Assembly: GCF_020034665.1 (NCBI RefSeq)
Contig: NZ_JAIQDI010000002.1
Span: 1,922,001-1,986,000 of the forward strand
DNA from: Niabella beijingensis
GTDB taxonomy: Bacteria > Bacteroidota > Bacteroidia > Chitinophagales > Chitinophagaceae
DNA length: 64,000 nucleotides
Reading direction: 5' to 3'
Shown here piece by piece: positions 1-8,511 of this stretch (positions are counted from its first letter, which is position 1; each line of letters starts with the position of its first letter). Under the pieces are notes generated by a model. That model was not told the DNA's origin. It worked only from the letters and a program-made list of their open reading frames with translations, and ran no database searches. A program made the position numbers and the translations under genes.

Positions 1-171
1 TGATCATCCTGTAAAAAGTGATCTTCGCTCGTATCCGGAGGGGGTAATGCAAATTTTTGCTATGGATAAACATTAAAAACGAAATGTCACCCTGAATTGC
101 TATTGGTATGCATGGTGCAGGCTGTCCGGCCCTGCCCGTTGTAAAAATATATTACCTTTACCCGCTGTAAT

Positions 172-1212
172 ATGACACAAAGCATTACCATAAGCGACTG
201 GATCCGGCAGCGGGACACCTTACCGCTGGTGGATGTACGTACCCCGGCGGAATTTGAACAGGGCCATGTGCCCGGCGCTTTTAATGTACCGCTGTTCAGT
301 AATGAGGAACGCGTACAGGTAGGCACCACGTATAAGCAAATAAGCCGCGAAGAGGCTATATTGCTGGGCTTTGAACTTACCGGACCAAAATGGGCCGGCT
401 TTATACGGGAATGCCTGCGGCTCGCTCCGCAAAAACATATTGCCGTGCATTGCTGGCGGGGTGGTATGCGCAGCGGTGCTATGGCCTGGGCGTTGAGCCT
501 GTATGGCTTTAAAGCGGATACCATTACCGGAGGCTACAAGGCCTTTCGCCGCTGGACGCACCACCGCTTTGAGTCGGCCTACGACCTGCGGATCATGGGT
601 GGTATGACCGGTTCCGGAAAGACCCGTCTGCTGCAATACATGCAGGGAAAAGGACAGCAGGCCATCGACCTGGAAGCGCTGGCGCAACACCAGGGTTCCT
701 CCTATGGCACCCTGAATAAATTGATACAACCCACACAGGAACAATTTGAGAATCAGCTTGCCTGGCAACTCAAGGATATGAGCGCTGATGCGCCCCTGTG
801 GCTGGAGGATGAGTGCCAGAAGATCGGAAAACGCAGTATTCCCGCACCCCTCTGGCACCAGATGCGCCATGCACCGCTCATCGACCTGCAGGTGCCGTTG
901 GAACAACGGGTAAACACCTTACTCCGGGACTATGGCAGTCTTGACCCGGATTTTCTGGTAGAAGGTACGGAACGCATCCGCAAGCGGTTGGGGCCGCTTC
1001 AAACCAGGCAGGCAGTGGCTGCCATACGCGAAGCACGCATGACCGATTTTATCCGTATAGTACTCGTGTACTATGATAAAGCCTACCGCAAAGGACTTGC
1101 CCTGCGCCCGCCAGATAAAATAAGAACACTGGAAATCTCGGGAGCCGATCCCGAAACCGACTTTCAGCGATTGGCACTGTTCACCACCGTAAAAGAGGCC
1201 GGAACTTTCTGA
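172..1212 (+). CDS. selU: tRNA 2-selenouridine synthase SelU (MnmH)
   Basis: Replaces sulfur by selenium in 2-thiouridine at the wobble position of tRNA-Lys, -Glu and -Gln, with selenophosphate as donor. Residues 1-125 form a rhodanese domain whose active-site loop [10 protein letters not shown] places the catalytic cysteine at residue 94. A P-loop GGMTGSGKT (143-151) follows, which is the two-domain layout of SelU; 346 aa is close to the usual family length. It lies 74 bp upstream of selD, which makes its substrate, so the pair is probably one operon. No selA or selB is seen here, so a selenouridine-only selenium trait is possible. The first 171 bases of the window hold no recognisable gene. 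Confidence 0.95.
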   Translation: MTQSITISDWIRQRDTLPLVDVRTPAEFEQGHVPGAFNVPLFSNEERVQVGTTYKQISREEAILLGFELTGPKWAGFIRECLRLAPQKHIAVHCWRGGMRSGAMAWALSLYGFKADTITGGYKAFRRWTHHRFESAYDLRIMGGMTGSGKTRLLQYMQGKGQQAIDLEALAQHQGSSYGTLNKLIQPTQEQFENQLAWQLKDMSADAPLWLEDECQKIGKRSIPAPLWHQMRHAPLIDLQVPLEQRVNTLLRDYGSLDPDFLVEGTERIRKRLGPLQTRQAVAAIREARMTDFIRIVLVYYDKAYRKGLALRPPDKIRTLEISGADPETDFQRLALFTTVKEAGTF

Positions 1213-1286
1213 AACGACTCCCTGCAAAAAACAGGAACCGCCTTCTACTCTCCACTTTAGATGTTTCACTTTTTACTTTTTTCAAC

Positions 1287-2327
1287 ATGAGCACCACATA
1301 TAAATTAACACAGTATTCTCACGGAGCCGGTTGCGGCTGCAAGATCAGTCCGGTCCTGCTGGATAAAATACTCCATACCACGGCTCCGGCCGCACCACGG
1401 GATCCGCGGCTGCTGGTGGGCAATGACAAACGTGATGACGCCGCTGTGCTGGACCTGGGGAATGGTCATGCACTTATATCCACTACAGACTTCTTTATGC
1501 CCATTGTGGATGATGCGTTCGATTTCGGACGCATTGCTGCTGCCAATGCGATCAGTGATGTATATGCCATGGGAGGCAAACCCGTACTGGCAATAGCCAT
1601 ACTCGGGTGGCCTATTAACCTGCTGCCGCCGGAAATAGCGGCACAGGTGCTGGAAGGAGCCCGCGCCATTTGTACCGAAGCCGGCATTTCGCTGGCAGGC
1701 GGGCACAGCATTGATTGCCCCGAACCCGTATTCGGACTGGCAGTGAATGGAATGGTAGCACTTCCCCATTTAAAACAAAATGCAACCGCCACTGCCGGTT
1801 GTCGCCTTTATCTTACCAAGGCATTGGGCGTCGGAATTTTATCCACTGCACAAAAACGGGGATTGCTGCAACCGGAAGATGCTGCTATTGCCCTGAAAAG
1901 TATGACTACATTAAACAAAGCCGGGGCCCTGCTGGGCGAACTGGATGCGGTAAAGGCCATGACCGATGTAACCGGCTTCGGCCTTCTCGGTCACCTGGCT
2001 GAAATGTGCTCCGGAAGCGGACTTTCCGCTGTAGTGGAATTTGATAAGGTGCCCGTGATCCCCACTGTCTTTGATTACCTGGAGCAGGGTTGTGTGCCCG
2101 GCGGCACTACCCGCAACTGGAACAGCTACGGTGATAAGATCGGCCCTCTTCCGGAACGGCAGTTACAATTGCTGGCAGACCCGCAAACAAGTGGCGGATT
2201 GCTGGTAGCCGTTGCCGGAGAAGGTACGGCCGCTTTTGAAGAGCTGATGCTCCGGCAAGGTTACCCGTTGAAGCCGCTGGGCCTGCTCGAACCACAGAAC
2301 GGGGGCCCGCTTATAAAAATTATCTGA
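1287..2327 (+). CDS. selD: Selenide, water dikinase SelD
   Basis: Makes selenophosphate from selenide and ATP, the selenium donor for SelU. The N-terminal GAGCGCK motif carries the family catalytic Cys (C16, with C18) and Lys (K19). The body shows AIRS/PurM-like features, including an ATP-binding Asp-rich stretch near residue 50 and a Gly-rich C-terminal half ending with [10 protein letters not shown]. Length of 346 aa matches bacterial SelD. The catalytic position is Cys, not Sec. It directly follows selU. Confidence 0.95.
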   Translation: MSTTYKLTQYSHGAGCGCKISPVLLDKILHTTAPAAPRDPRLLVGNDKRDDAAVLDLGNGHALISTTDFFMPIVDDAFDFGRIAAANAISDVYAMGGKPVLAIAILGWPINLLPPEIAAQVLEGARAICTEAGISLAGGHSIDCPEPVFGLAVNGMVALPHLKQNATATAGCRLYLTKALGVGILSTAQKRGLLQPEDAAIALKSMTTLNKAGALLGELDAVKAMTDVTGFGLLGHLAEMCSGSGLSAVVEFDKVPVIPTVFDYLEQGCVPGGTTRNWNSYGDKIGPLPERQLQLLADPQTSGGLLVAVAGEGTAAFEELMLRQGYPLKPLGLLEPQNGGPLIKII

Positions 2328-2379
2328 GATAATACCGATTTTACTGTTTCAAAAAAAATCAGCGGTAATTTCACAATTA

Positions 2380-2403
2380 ATCGTAATATTGCAATATATT
2401 GAT
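2380..2403. promoter_or_regulatory. ArsR-type operator 1, upstream of arsR
   Basis: A perfect 12-bp palindrome ATATTGCAATAT (2386-2397) sits just before the arsR coding region. The 13-mer ATCGTAATATTGC at 2380-2392 recurs exactly at 2760-2772 before the next gene. Position and repetition point to an ArsR binding site for autoregulation (inference). Confidence 0.6.
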
Positions 2404-2409
2404 AAAGCA

Positions 2410-2739
2410 ATGGGCCTAACGAGATCCGAAATATTTACACTTAAACAAAATCAGCTGGCAGCAGCTTTTAAAGCGTTCGCCCATCCCGCGCGGATCGCGA
2501 TCCTGCAGCACCTTATAAAGCAGAACACCTGCATCTGCAATGATCTGGTGGAAGAATTGGGCCTGGCACAGGCCACCATATCCCAGCACCTGAAAGAATT
2601 AAAGAATGCCGGGATTATTAAAGGAACCATTGAAGGAACCAGTGTTTGCTACTGCATCGACGAAAAAATATGGGAAAAGCTGAAAAAAAATTTCGCCGAT
2701 TTTTTTACAGACGAGGTAGCACCCGGAAACTGCTGCTGA
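2410..2739 (+). CDS. arsR: ArsR-family metalloregulator
   Basis: Winged-helix repressor of the SmtB/ArsR family, 109 aa from the chosen ATG. The HTH lies around residues 45-70 (QATISQHLKELKNAGII). Cysteines at 41 and 43 (TCICNDL) match the metalloid-sensing region at the start of the recognition helix pair in ArsR; further Cys pairs lie at 80/82 and at the very C-terminus (108/109). An in-frame TTG at 2389 would give a longer protein but would lie inside the operator, so ATG 2410 is preferred. It heads an arsenic gene group with arsC and probably represses it through the two repeated operators. Confidence 0.85.
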   Translation: MGLTRSEIFTLKQNQLAAAFKAFAHPARIAILQHLIKQNTCICNDLVEELGLAQATISQHLKELKNAGIIKGTIEGTSVCYCIDEKIWEKLKKNFADFFTDEVAPGNCC

Positions 2740-2759
2740 ATATTTTTTTATTTAAATGC

Positions 2760-2783
2760 ATCGTAATATTGCGTTATACCAAT
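2760..2783. promoter_or_regulatory. ArsR-type operator 2, upstream of the DUF6428 gene
   Basis: Repeats the 13-mer ATCGTAATATTGC found upstream of arsR, followed by an imperfect right half (GTTATACCAAT). It lies 16 bp before the ATG at 2799. This suggests a second ArsR-controlled promoter inside the group. Confidence 0.55.
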
Positions 2784-2798
2784 AATAAAGAATCCATT

Positions 2799-3269
2799 AT
2801 GAAATTATCTGAATTAAAAAGCCTGTTGCCCGGTCTGAACCATGTTGCCTTTCAATTGGAAGGCGGCGCCTTTGTTCCGGATCATTTTCACGTAACGGAG
2901 GTAGGAATGGTCACTAAAGATTTTATTGATTGCGGCGGCACCCTCCGCAGGGAATCCGCGATCAATTTTCAGCTCTGGAATGCCAATGACTACGAACACC
3001 GGCTGAAACCGGCAAAACTGCTCCGCATCATTCAGCTTTCGGAAGAAAAACTGGGGATACAGGACGGGGAAATTGAAGTAGAATACCAGGGCGATACCAT
3101 CGGCCGGTACGGACTGGACTTTAACGGGCACCATTTTATCCTGACGGCGAAGACAACGGCCTGCCTGGCAAAAGACGCCTGCGGCATCGTTCCTCAAAAA
3201 GCAGAAAGCAGCTTATCCGAATTGCCGGTGACAACAACCGGATGCCAACCAGGTGGCGGCTGTTGTTAA
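2799..3269 (+). CDS. DUF6428 family protein of the arsenic operon
   Basis: A 156-aa cytosolic protein starting MKLSELKSLL; the open frame extends upstream to 2646 but that part overlaps arsR and is not expected to be translated. It resembles the DUF6428 proteins often encoded beside arsR and arsC in Bacteroidota; their function is unknown to me. Visible features are a His pair in the N-terminal third (PDHFHV) and a Cys-rich end (GCQPGGGCC) that could bind metalloid. It has its own ArsR-like operator and is followed by the methyltransferase after 37 bp. Confidence 0.75.
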   Translation: MKLSELKSLLPGLNHVAFQLEGGAFVPDHFHVTEVGMVTKDFIDCGGTLRRESAINFQLWNANDYEHRLKPAKLLRIIQLSEEKLGIQDGEIEVEYQGDTIGRYGLDFNGHHFILTAKTTACLAKDACGIVPQKAESSLSELPVTTTGCQPGGGCC

Positions 3270-3306
3270 AGACCAGAGGGAAACATTTAAAAGAAAAACC
3301 ATCCGT

Positions 3307-3936
3307 ATGCACAACTTCAACCGTAAGGAACATTGGGAATCGATTTACAACACAAAGCAGTCTGATGAAGTCAGCTGGTATGAGGCCACTCCTGTTGCTT
3401 CGCTGGATTTTATCAGGCGGTTCAATATTCCGGTTACCGCACGTATTATAGATATTGGCGGGGGCGACAGCTTCTTTGCAGACCATCTGCTGGAGCTGGG
3501 TTACCGGGATATTACTGTTCTCGACATTTCTGCGGCGGCAATTGAACGTACAAAGAAACGACTGGGTCAGAAAGCGGAAATGATTCAATGGATTGTTGCT
3601 GACGCAGCGCATTTTCAGCCCGCCTCCCGCTATGATTTCTGGCACGACAGGGCCGCGTTTCATTTTCTCACAAAGGAAGAGGATATTTCCGGCTATCTCA
3701 ATGCCGCGCAAAAAGGTATTGCCCCGAATGGCATCCTGGTAATCGGAACCTTTGCAACAGATGGCCCCCGGAAATGCAGCGGCATTGAAGTAAAGCGTTA
3801 TTCTGCCCGCTCCATGACCAACCGGTTAAAATCATTTTTCAGAAAGATCACCTGCATTACAACAGATCACCACACTCCCTTCCATACCCTGCAACGTTTT
3901 GTGTTCTGCAGTTTCAGAAAATTATCACCTCAATGA
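3307..3936 (+). CDS. Class I SAM-dependent methyltransferase
   Basis: About 209 aa from ATG 3307 (MHNFNRKEHW). The SAM-binding motif IIDIGGGDSFFADHLL is followed by an acidic residue at the end of strand 2 (TVLDIS) and a VADAAHF motif, the standard class I order. A conserved-looking KCSGIEVKRYS segment occurs late in the protein. It overlaps arsC by 4 bp (ATGA), showing translational coupling and a role in the arsenic operon. It is not the classic ArsM with three conserved cysteines, so arsenic or thiol substrates remain a guess. Confidence 0.8.
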   Translation: MHNFNRKEHWESIYNTKQSDEVSWYEATPVASLDFIRRFNIPVTARIIDIGGGDSFFADHLLELGYRDITVLDISAAAIERTKKRLGQKAEMIQWIVADAAHFQPASRYDFWHDRAAFHFLTKEEDISGYLNAAQKGIAPNGILVIGTFATDGPRKCSGIEVKRYSARSMTNRLKSFFRKITCITTDHHTPFHTLQRFVFCSFRKLSPQ

Positions 3937-4349
3937 AAAAGAAAATTTTAGTTCTGTGCACGGGAAACAGTTGCCGCAGCCAGATAGCAGAAGGTTATCT
4001 GAAACACTACGCAGAGGGCCGGGCTGAGGTTTACAGCGCCGGTGTGGAAACGCACGGGGTAAATCCACGAGCCATTGAAACGATGCGCGAGGATGGCATC
4101 GATATTTCGCAACACACATCCAACAATATCAATGAATACCAGGATGTCGATTTTGATTTTGTCATAACGGTTTGCGATCACGCAAAAGAGCGCTGTCCCC
4201 TTTTTCCCACATCAGCAAAAAGATTCCATTCTAATTTTCCGGATCCCGCCAGGGCGGCCGGCACAGAAGAAGAAATTAAGCAGCAGTTCCGCGCAGTAAG
4301 GCAACTTATTAAAAACTATTGCGCGGATTTTGCAGCGGAGGAATTGTAA
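3933..4349 (+). CDS. arsC: Arsenate reductase, thioredoxin-coupled LMW-PTP type
   Basis: Reduces arsenate to arsenite. The PTP loop CTGNSCRS (C9-x5-R15) and the redox pair C81 and C88 in VCDHAKERCP match the Cys triad of the thioredoxin-dependent ArsC family; the general-acid Asp is in NFPDP. 138 aa is typical. Start overlaps the methyltransferase stop. An efflux gene (acr3 or arsB) normally follows, but the next 206 bp contain no recognisable gene before the convergent jetC end. Confidence 0.92.
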   Translation: MKKKILVLCTGNSCRSQIAEGYLKHYAEGRAEVYSAGVETHGVNPRAIETMREDGIDISQHTSNNINEYQDVDFDFVITVCDHAKERCPLFPTSAKRFHSNFPDPARAAGTEEEIKQQFRAVRQLIKNYCADFAAEEL

Positions 4350-4555
4350 TGTTGATCACTTTGCCGGTGCCGTGGCTCAGTCCGGGTAACTGCATCTGGT
4401 TATTGAATAAATCAGTTAAAAAATATACGGAGCCTGCAAAAAAGTTGAATAGCATTCCGCTATTGGCTTTTAGTCATCAATGGTCAGCAGGTATCAAACG
4501 GTATCGCCTGTTTCCCGGTAAGCATCAAACCCTGAACGTTGAACCCGGAACGAGA

Positions 4556-7500
4556 TCAGGAAGCCTTCTTCATCTGCTTCTGCAGCTCTTTGATGGTCAT
4601 ATTATACATGATGCTGTGCCGGTTGTTCACGCGTTGCGCCAGGTGCACATGGGCTATATAATCCTGCACGATCTGGATCTTATCACTGGGGGTCACGACC
4701 AGCAACTGCAAATGCAATTGTTTACATAGCTCCATCAGGTAGGTTGCTTTATCCTCATCCTGGTTGCTGAAGCTTTCATCCACTGCTATAAAACGCAGGC
4801 TGCGGCTGTTTTTTCCTTCACGTGTAATACCAAACTGGTAGGCGATGGCACTACAAAGAATGGTGTAGGTAAGCTGCGCTTTTTCCCCGCCGGACAATTG
4901 TCCCATCTGGCGATAGGTCTTCTTGAGCTCGCCGGTATTCCGGTATTTCTCATCCGCCCAGAACTCAAACCAGTTACGTACATCCATTACCCTTGCCCGG
5001 TAAGTTTCGCTTTCATCCAGACTGTCGATCAGCGGCTGAACCTTCTGCCGAAAATGCTGGGCTTTGTCTTCAAAGCTGCTTTGCTGCCAGTTGGCGGCCT
5101 GCGGTAATGCGTCCAGTAAAGCATTACGAAAAGCATTTACCGTAGCATCCTGTACCTTTCTTTTTCCCAGCTGGATATAGGTATCCGGCAACTTGTTAAA
5201 ATTGATCCCGCCCAGCGACTGGTTCAGCTTGTTGACACTATTGTTGATCTCCCGTTCCCATTTTTCCATCTCTTCATTCAGGCCACCGATCTTATAGGTA
5301 ATGGTATCGTTCACAAAATTTTCAAAATCACGGCGGTACCTGGGAAGGTTCTCACTCGTGAGTTTATCCAGCCATTCTTTAAACTCTTCCGCATGTGCTG
5401 CCTCTTCCGGCAGGAACTGCACATCGCCATGCCAATCGGGGAAACGCTGTAATAATGCAGGCGACGGATTTTTGATCTGGCTGATGCTGCGGTTTAAACA
5501 GGTTTCTTCTTTATGTAATAAGCGCTGGACCTCCTGCGTTTCATTCTCCAGTTCTGTTTTAAACCGGGTATATACGGTTTCGATATTCTCCAGGGTCACT
5601 TCTGCCAGTACCAGGGCATGTGCCTGCTGAAACTGGAGCAGCGCCTCTTTATCCGTTTCGGTAATATGCTGCAATAATAGTTGCAGTTGTTCCCGTTGCT
5701 GTTCCATTGCAGCTGCCCTGTTTTGCAGGGTTGTTTTCTCCTGTGCCGCCAGCTCCCATTGCTGCTGCACGTCGCGGCGCTGCCGGGTGATTGCTTCCAG
5801 CTGGGTCGTCAGCTCCTGTAATTGGTTATTGCTTTTACCCAGGGCCTTCAGCTGCTCTTCTGTTTTATGGATGCCGCGCTGGATACCCGCTACATCCAGT
5901 ACTGCAAAACCGCTATGCTCCTGCAAACGGTTCAATGCGTAAAATTGTTTTTGCAGCCGGACGGCGCGGTTGCGGCACCGCTCAATGATTTCAGCAGCAT
6001 TGGAAAGTTCATCGGTTAATTTATTCCGTTCGCGGATCAGTGCCTCTTTCTTGCTTTCATTGTTCCAGCCCATTACATACCGCCCGGCATCGTTACTGCC
6101 CGGCCGGTCGTCCTTTTCATGCCGGTCGCGGTTCTTGATCAATCCGTTTATGGTAATGGCTTTGTCATAACGTTCCATTGTTTTTTCATCTTCCAGACAG
6201 GTATAGGAAAACTGCCGGATCACCTCCTGCTGCACCCAACCGGAAAGCGGATGCTCCGGATGGAAGTCGAGCTTATGATATACCGTATCCTCCTCCGCGA
6301 TCATCTGCAGGGTATCCAGTACACGGTAATAGACCAGTCGTGTGCCGGTATTGGTCTGGTTCAGATAGCGGGTAACCTTTTTATAATGCTGATCCGGCAC
6401 CAGTAAGCGAAGTGAAAATCCATATAATAATTTTTCAATTGCCGGTTGCCAGCGCTGTTCCTCCGGGCCCACCTGCATCAGCTCACCCGCAAAGGGCAGT
6501 GCTGCGGTATCCAGCTTCAGCGCAGCGCACAGCTGTCTGCGTACCTGTACCAGATAGGAAGGGATATTACTTTTGTTGTGAAGCAGGATATTCAGTTCCT
6601 CTTCCAGTTTATTCTTTGCTTCTCCGGCTCTTTTATGCTGATTCTTTGCATCGAAGTCATCCGATTCATTCAGCCGGTTTTCTTTTTCGAGCCGTTGTGC
6701 CGAATGACCGGCTTCCTTCAGCATCCGTTTATATGCTTCTTCATCCGAGGCAATTTTATCTTCCAGGTGCAATGTGGCACACCATTCTGTAAATAAGGCC
6801 AGGTTGTCTTCGGCCTCCCTCCTTCTGGTTTGTAATGCCTGCAGGTCCTGTTCCAGTTGTTTCAGGCGTTGCCCTGCCTGGTTCTGATCGATCTGGTTCC
6901 GGGTAATGCGTTCCTCTTCATGCAGGGCGTCAATGCCTGTTTTGGCTGCTGCCGTTTTTTCTTCGAGCGCGTTAATAGCATCGCGGGCGGTTTCCAGCGC
7001 CTGTTGTAACAATTGATCCTGGGTATACCCCTTCCAGGCCGCTGCGGTTTGCAGCGCTTTCTGTACTTCCTGCTGCCGCGCCTGCAAGCTTTTAAATCCC
7101 GTATAATGCTCCTGTATGGGTTGCAGCAGGCGGATCTGCTCTTCTGCTTTTTCAATATTCCGCTGGGCATCCAGTAAGGTAGCCAGGTGTTTTTTCAGTT
7201 CCTGGAACAGCGATTCCATATCGCGCGGCTCCAGCATGTGCGTGCGGATAAAATCATCCAGGTTTCCCAGCACTTTGATACCCACTGTCTGGTTAAACAG
7301 GGTCAGTGCCTGGATGCTCTGCATACCCAGCACATCCACCAGGCGATGGGCATATTTGCTGGCGGCATCAAACCACTCCACCTGCTTCCGGCTTCCTTTG
7401 TTGTATTGCTGATCCAGTCTTCGTTTCCAGGCATTGCCCAGATCAAATGGTTTGAAATCTTCTTCTATATGCAGACTTTTATGAGCGATGCCAAACATCC

Positions 7501-7939
7501 GTTTCATATCCCCATTATTAAAATACCGCACCTGGAACAAGGTCACTTCCTGCAATGCCTCATTGGTGAAATTCGCCAGCAGGATACTGTACGCTTCTTC
7601 CCGGTTCTCCCGGAGGTACAGGGCCTTTGTAACCCCGCTTTCGCTGTTGATGGTACCATAGCCGCCCAATACATAGGTTTCCTCCGTACGGTCGCCTTTT
7701 TTTTCACTGCCGCTGCTCTGGTTATAGAACCGGTATTTTTTTTCCGGTACGATCAATGTTAACAGGGCATCTACAAAGGTGGTCTTCCCGCTTCCGTTCG
7801 ATCCGGTAAGCAGGCTGGTCTCGCCGCCGGGAACGATAGTATGGATCTGTTCATCAAACGTTCCCCAGTTAAAAACCTCCATATATTGTAAACGGAAGCC
7901 GCTCTTTTCATTATCCGTGCTGAATACGTTTAGCTGCAT
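4556..7939 (-). CDS. jetC: JetC, SMC/MukB-like ATPase of a Wadjet/MksBEF-type complex
   Basis: 1127-aa SMC-like ATPase. Walker A GSNGSGKTT lies at residues 46-54, long charged Gln/Glu-rich coiled-coil segments fill the middle, and the C-terminal head has the ABC signature LSGGEKAQ followed by Walker B region FIAVDESFSNQDED. Such proteins form condensin-like loop extruders with JetA and JetB, known to restrict plasmids when the JetD nuclease is present. It overlaps jetB by 29 bp and is the last gene of the operon; no jetD follows. No clear Shine-Dalgarno is seen before the ATG. Confidence 0.9.
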   Translation of the reverse strand: MQLNVFSTDNEKSGFRLQYMEVFNWGTFDEQIHTIVPGGETSLLTGSNGSGKTTFVDALLTLIVPEKKYRFYNQSSGSEKKGDRTEETYVLGGYGTINSESGVTKALYLRENREEAYSILLANFTNEALQEVTLFQVRYFNNGDMKRMFGIAHKSLHIEEDFKPFDLGNAWKRRLDQQYNKGSRKQVEWFDAASKYAHRLVDVLGMQSIQALTLFNQTVGIKVLGNLDDFIRTHMLEPRDMESLFQELKKHLATLLDAQRNIEKAEEQIRLLQPIQEHYTGFKSLQARQQEVQKALQTAAAWKGYTQDQLLQQALETARDAINALEEKTAAAKTGIDALHEEERITRNQIDQNQAGQRLKQLEQDLQALQTRRREAEDNLALFTEWCATLHLEDKIASDEEAYKRMLKEAGHSAQRLEKENRLNESDDFDAKNQHKRAGEAKNKLEEELNILLHNKSNIPSYLVQVRRQLCAALKLDTAALPFAGELMQVGPEEQRWQPAIEKLLYGFSLRLLVPDQHYKKVTRYLNQTNTGTRLVYYRVLDTLQMIAEEDTVYHKLDFHPEHPLSGWVQQEVIRQFSYTCLEDEKTMERYDKAITINGLIKNRDRHEKDDRPGSNDAGRYVMGWNNESKKEALIRERNKLTDELSNAAEIIERCRNRAVRLQKQFYALNRLQEHSGFAVLDVAGIQRGIHKTEEQLKALGKSNNQLQELTTQLEAITRQRRDVQQQWELAAQEKTTLQNRAAAMEQQREQLQLLLQHITETDKEALLQFQQAHALVLAEVTLENIETVYTRFKTELENETQEVQRLLHKEETCLNRSISQIKNPSPALLQRFPDWHGDVQFLPEEAAHAEEFKEWLDKLTSENLPRYRRDFENFVNDTITYKIGGLNEEMEKWEREINNSVNKLNQSLGGINFNKLPDTYIQLGKRKVQDATVNAFRNALLDALPQAANWQQSSFEDKAQHFRQKVQPLIDSLDESETYRARVMDVRNWFEFWADEKYRNTGELKKTYRQMGQLSGGEKAQLTYTILCSAIAYQFGITREGKNSRSLRFIAVDESFSNQDEDKATYLMELCKQLHLQLLVVTPSDKIQIVQDYIAHVHLAQRVNNRHSIMYNMTIKELQKQMKKAS

Positions 7940-8501
7940 GTGCTGTCAATTGCTGTTTAAAATCTTCTAAAACTTCACTGTCTACCCGGGCCTTGATCAA
8001 TTTCTTGATCCGGAACTTTTGTTCATCCGGCGCCTCATGTGTTCCGGAACGTTCCAGGAATCCGTTCTCCACGGCGCGCTCAATGAGCCGGTCGATGTCC
8101 TTCAGCATTTTTACCCTGCTGGCATTTTCTTTAAAGAACAATTCGGCATATTCTTTTATCTCTCTCCGCTTTTTGATCAATTCCCGCTGGGTGGCCTCTC
8201 CCACTTCAAATTCTGCCATCATATCGCGCAGCAACACCAGCATCACGCTTTCATCATAGGCCAGTGCCCGGCGCTGTACCCAACTTACGCTGGCAGCATC
8301 TTCTTCGGAAATAGCATGCTTTATATAGGCATAGCCATCCTGCTCATCCAGCACGAGCGTTAATCCAAGCCGCTGCAGAAAGACAATCAACTCTGCTTTA
8401 TATTGCAGTAGTTTTTGCCAGGTACTCTTTTCCAGGTACTCCACGGGGCCTTTCAGCAGTTTGATAAAAACGGGGGTAAACGTGTGTATTTTTTCAGCCA
8501 T
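7911..8501 (-). CDS. jetB: JetB (DUF4194, MksE/kite-like subunit)
   Basis: About 196 aa, DUF4194-type small subunit that bridges the SMC-like ATPase and the kleisin-like JetA in Wadjet systems. Start chosen at ATG 8501 (MAEKIHTFTP) because an AGAAGGA ribosome-binding site sits just upstream; the longer frame reaching 8558 would overlap the end of jetA. Winged-helix character is suggested by ATQRELIKKRREIKEYAE. It is between jetA and jetC with tight spacing, so one operon. Confidence 0.88.
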   Translation of the reverse strand: MAEKIHTFTPVFIKLLKGPVEYLEKSTWQKLLQYKAELIVFLQRLGLTLVLDEQDGYAYIKHAISEEDAASVSWVQRRALAYDESVMLVLLRDMMAEFEVGEATQRELIKKRREIKEYAELFFKENASRVKMLKDIDRLIERAVENGFLERSGTHEAPDEQKFRIKKLIKARVDSEVLEDFKQQLTAHAAKRIQHG

Positions 8502-8511
8502 CCGGTTCCTT

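Noticed and set aside
87..906. Long minus-strand open frames opposite selU
   Set aside because: They lack known domains and only mirror the GC-rich codon structure of selU.
2646..2798. N-terminal extension of the DUF6428 gene
   Set aside because: It overlaps arsR in another frame and skips the operator; ATG 2799 is a better start.
4319..4729. A 136-codon plus-strand frame after arsC, as a possible efflux or jetD remnant
   Set aside because: It overlaps the jetC end, has no recognisable motif, and its first part matches neither Acr3 nor JetD.
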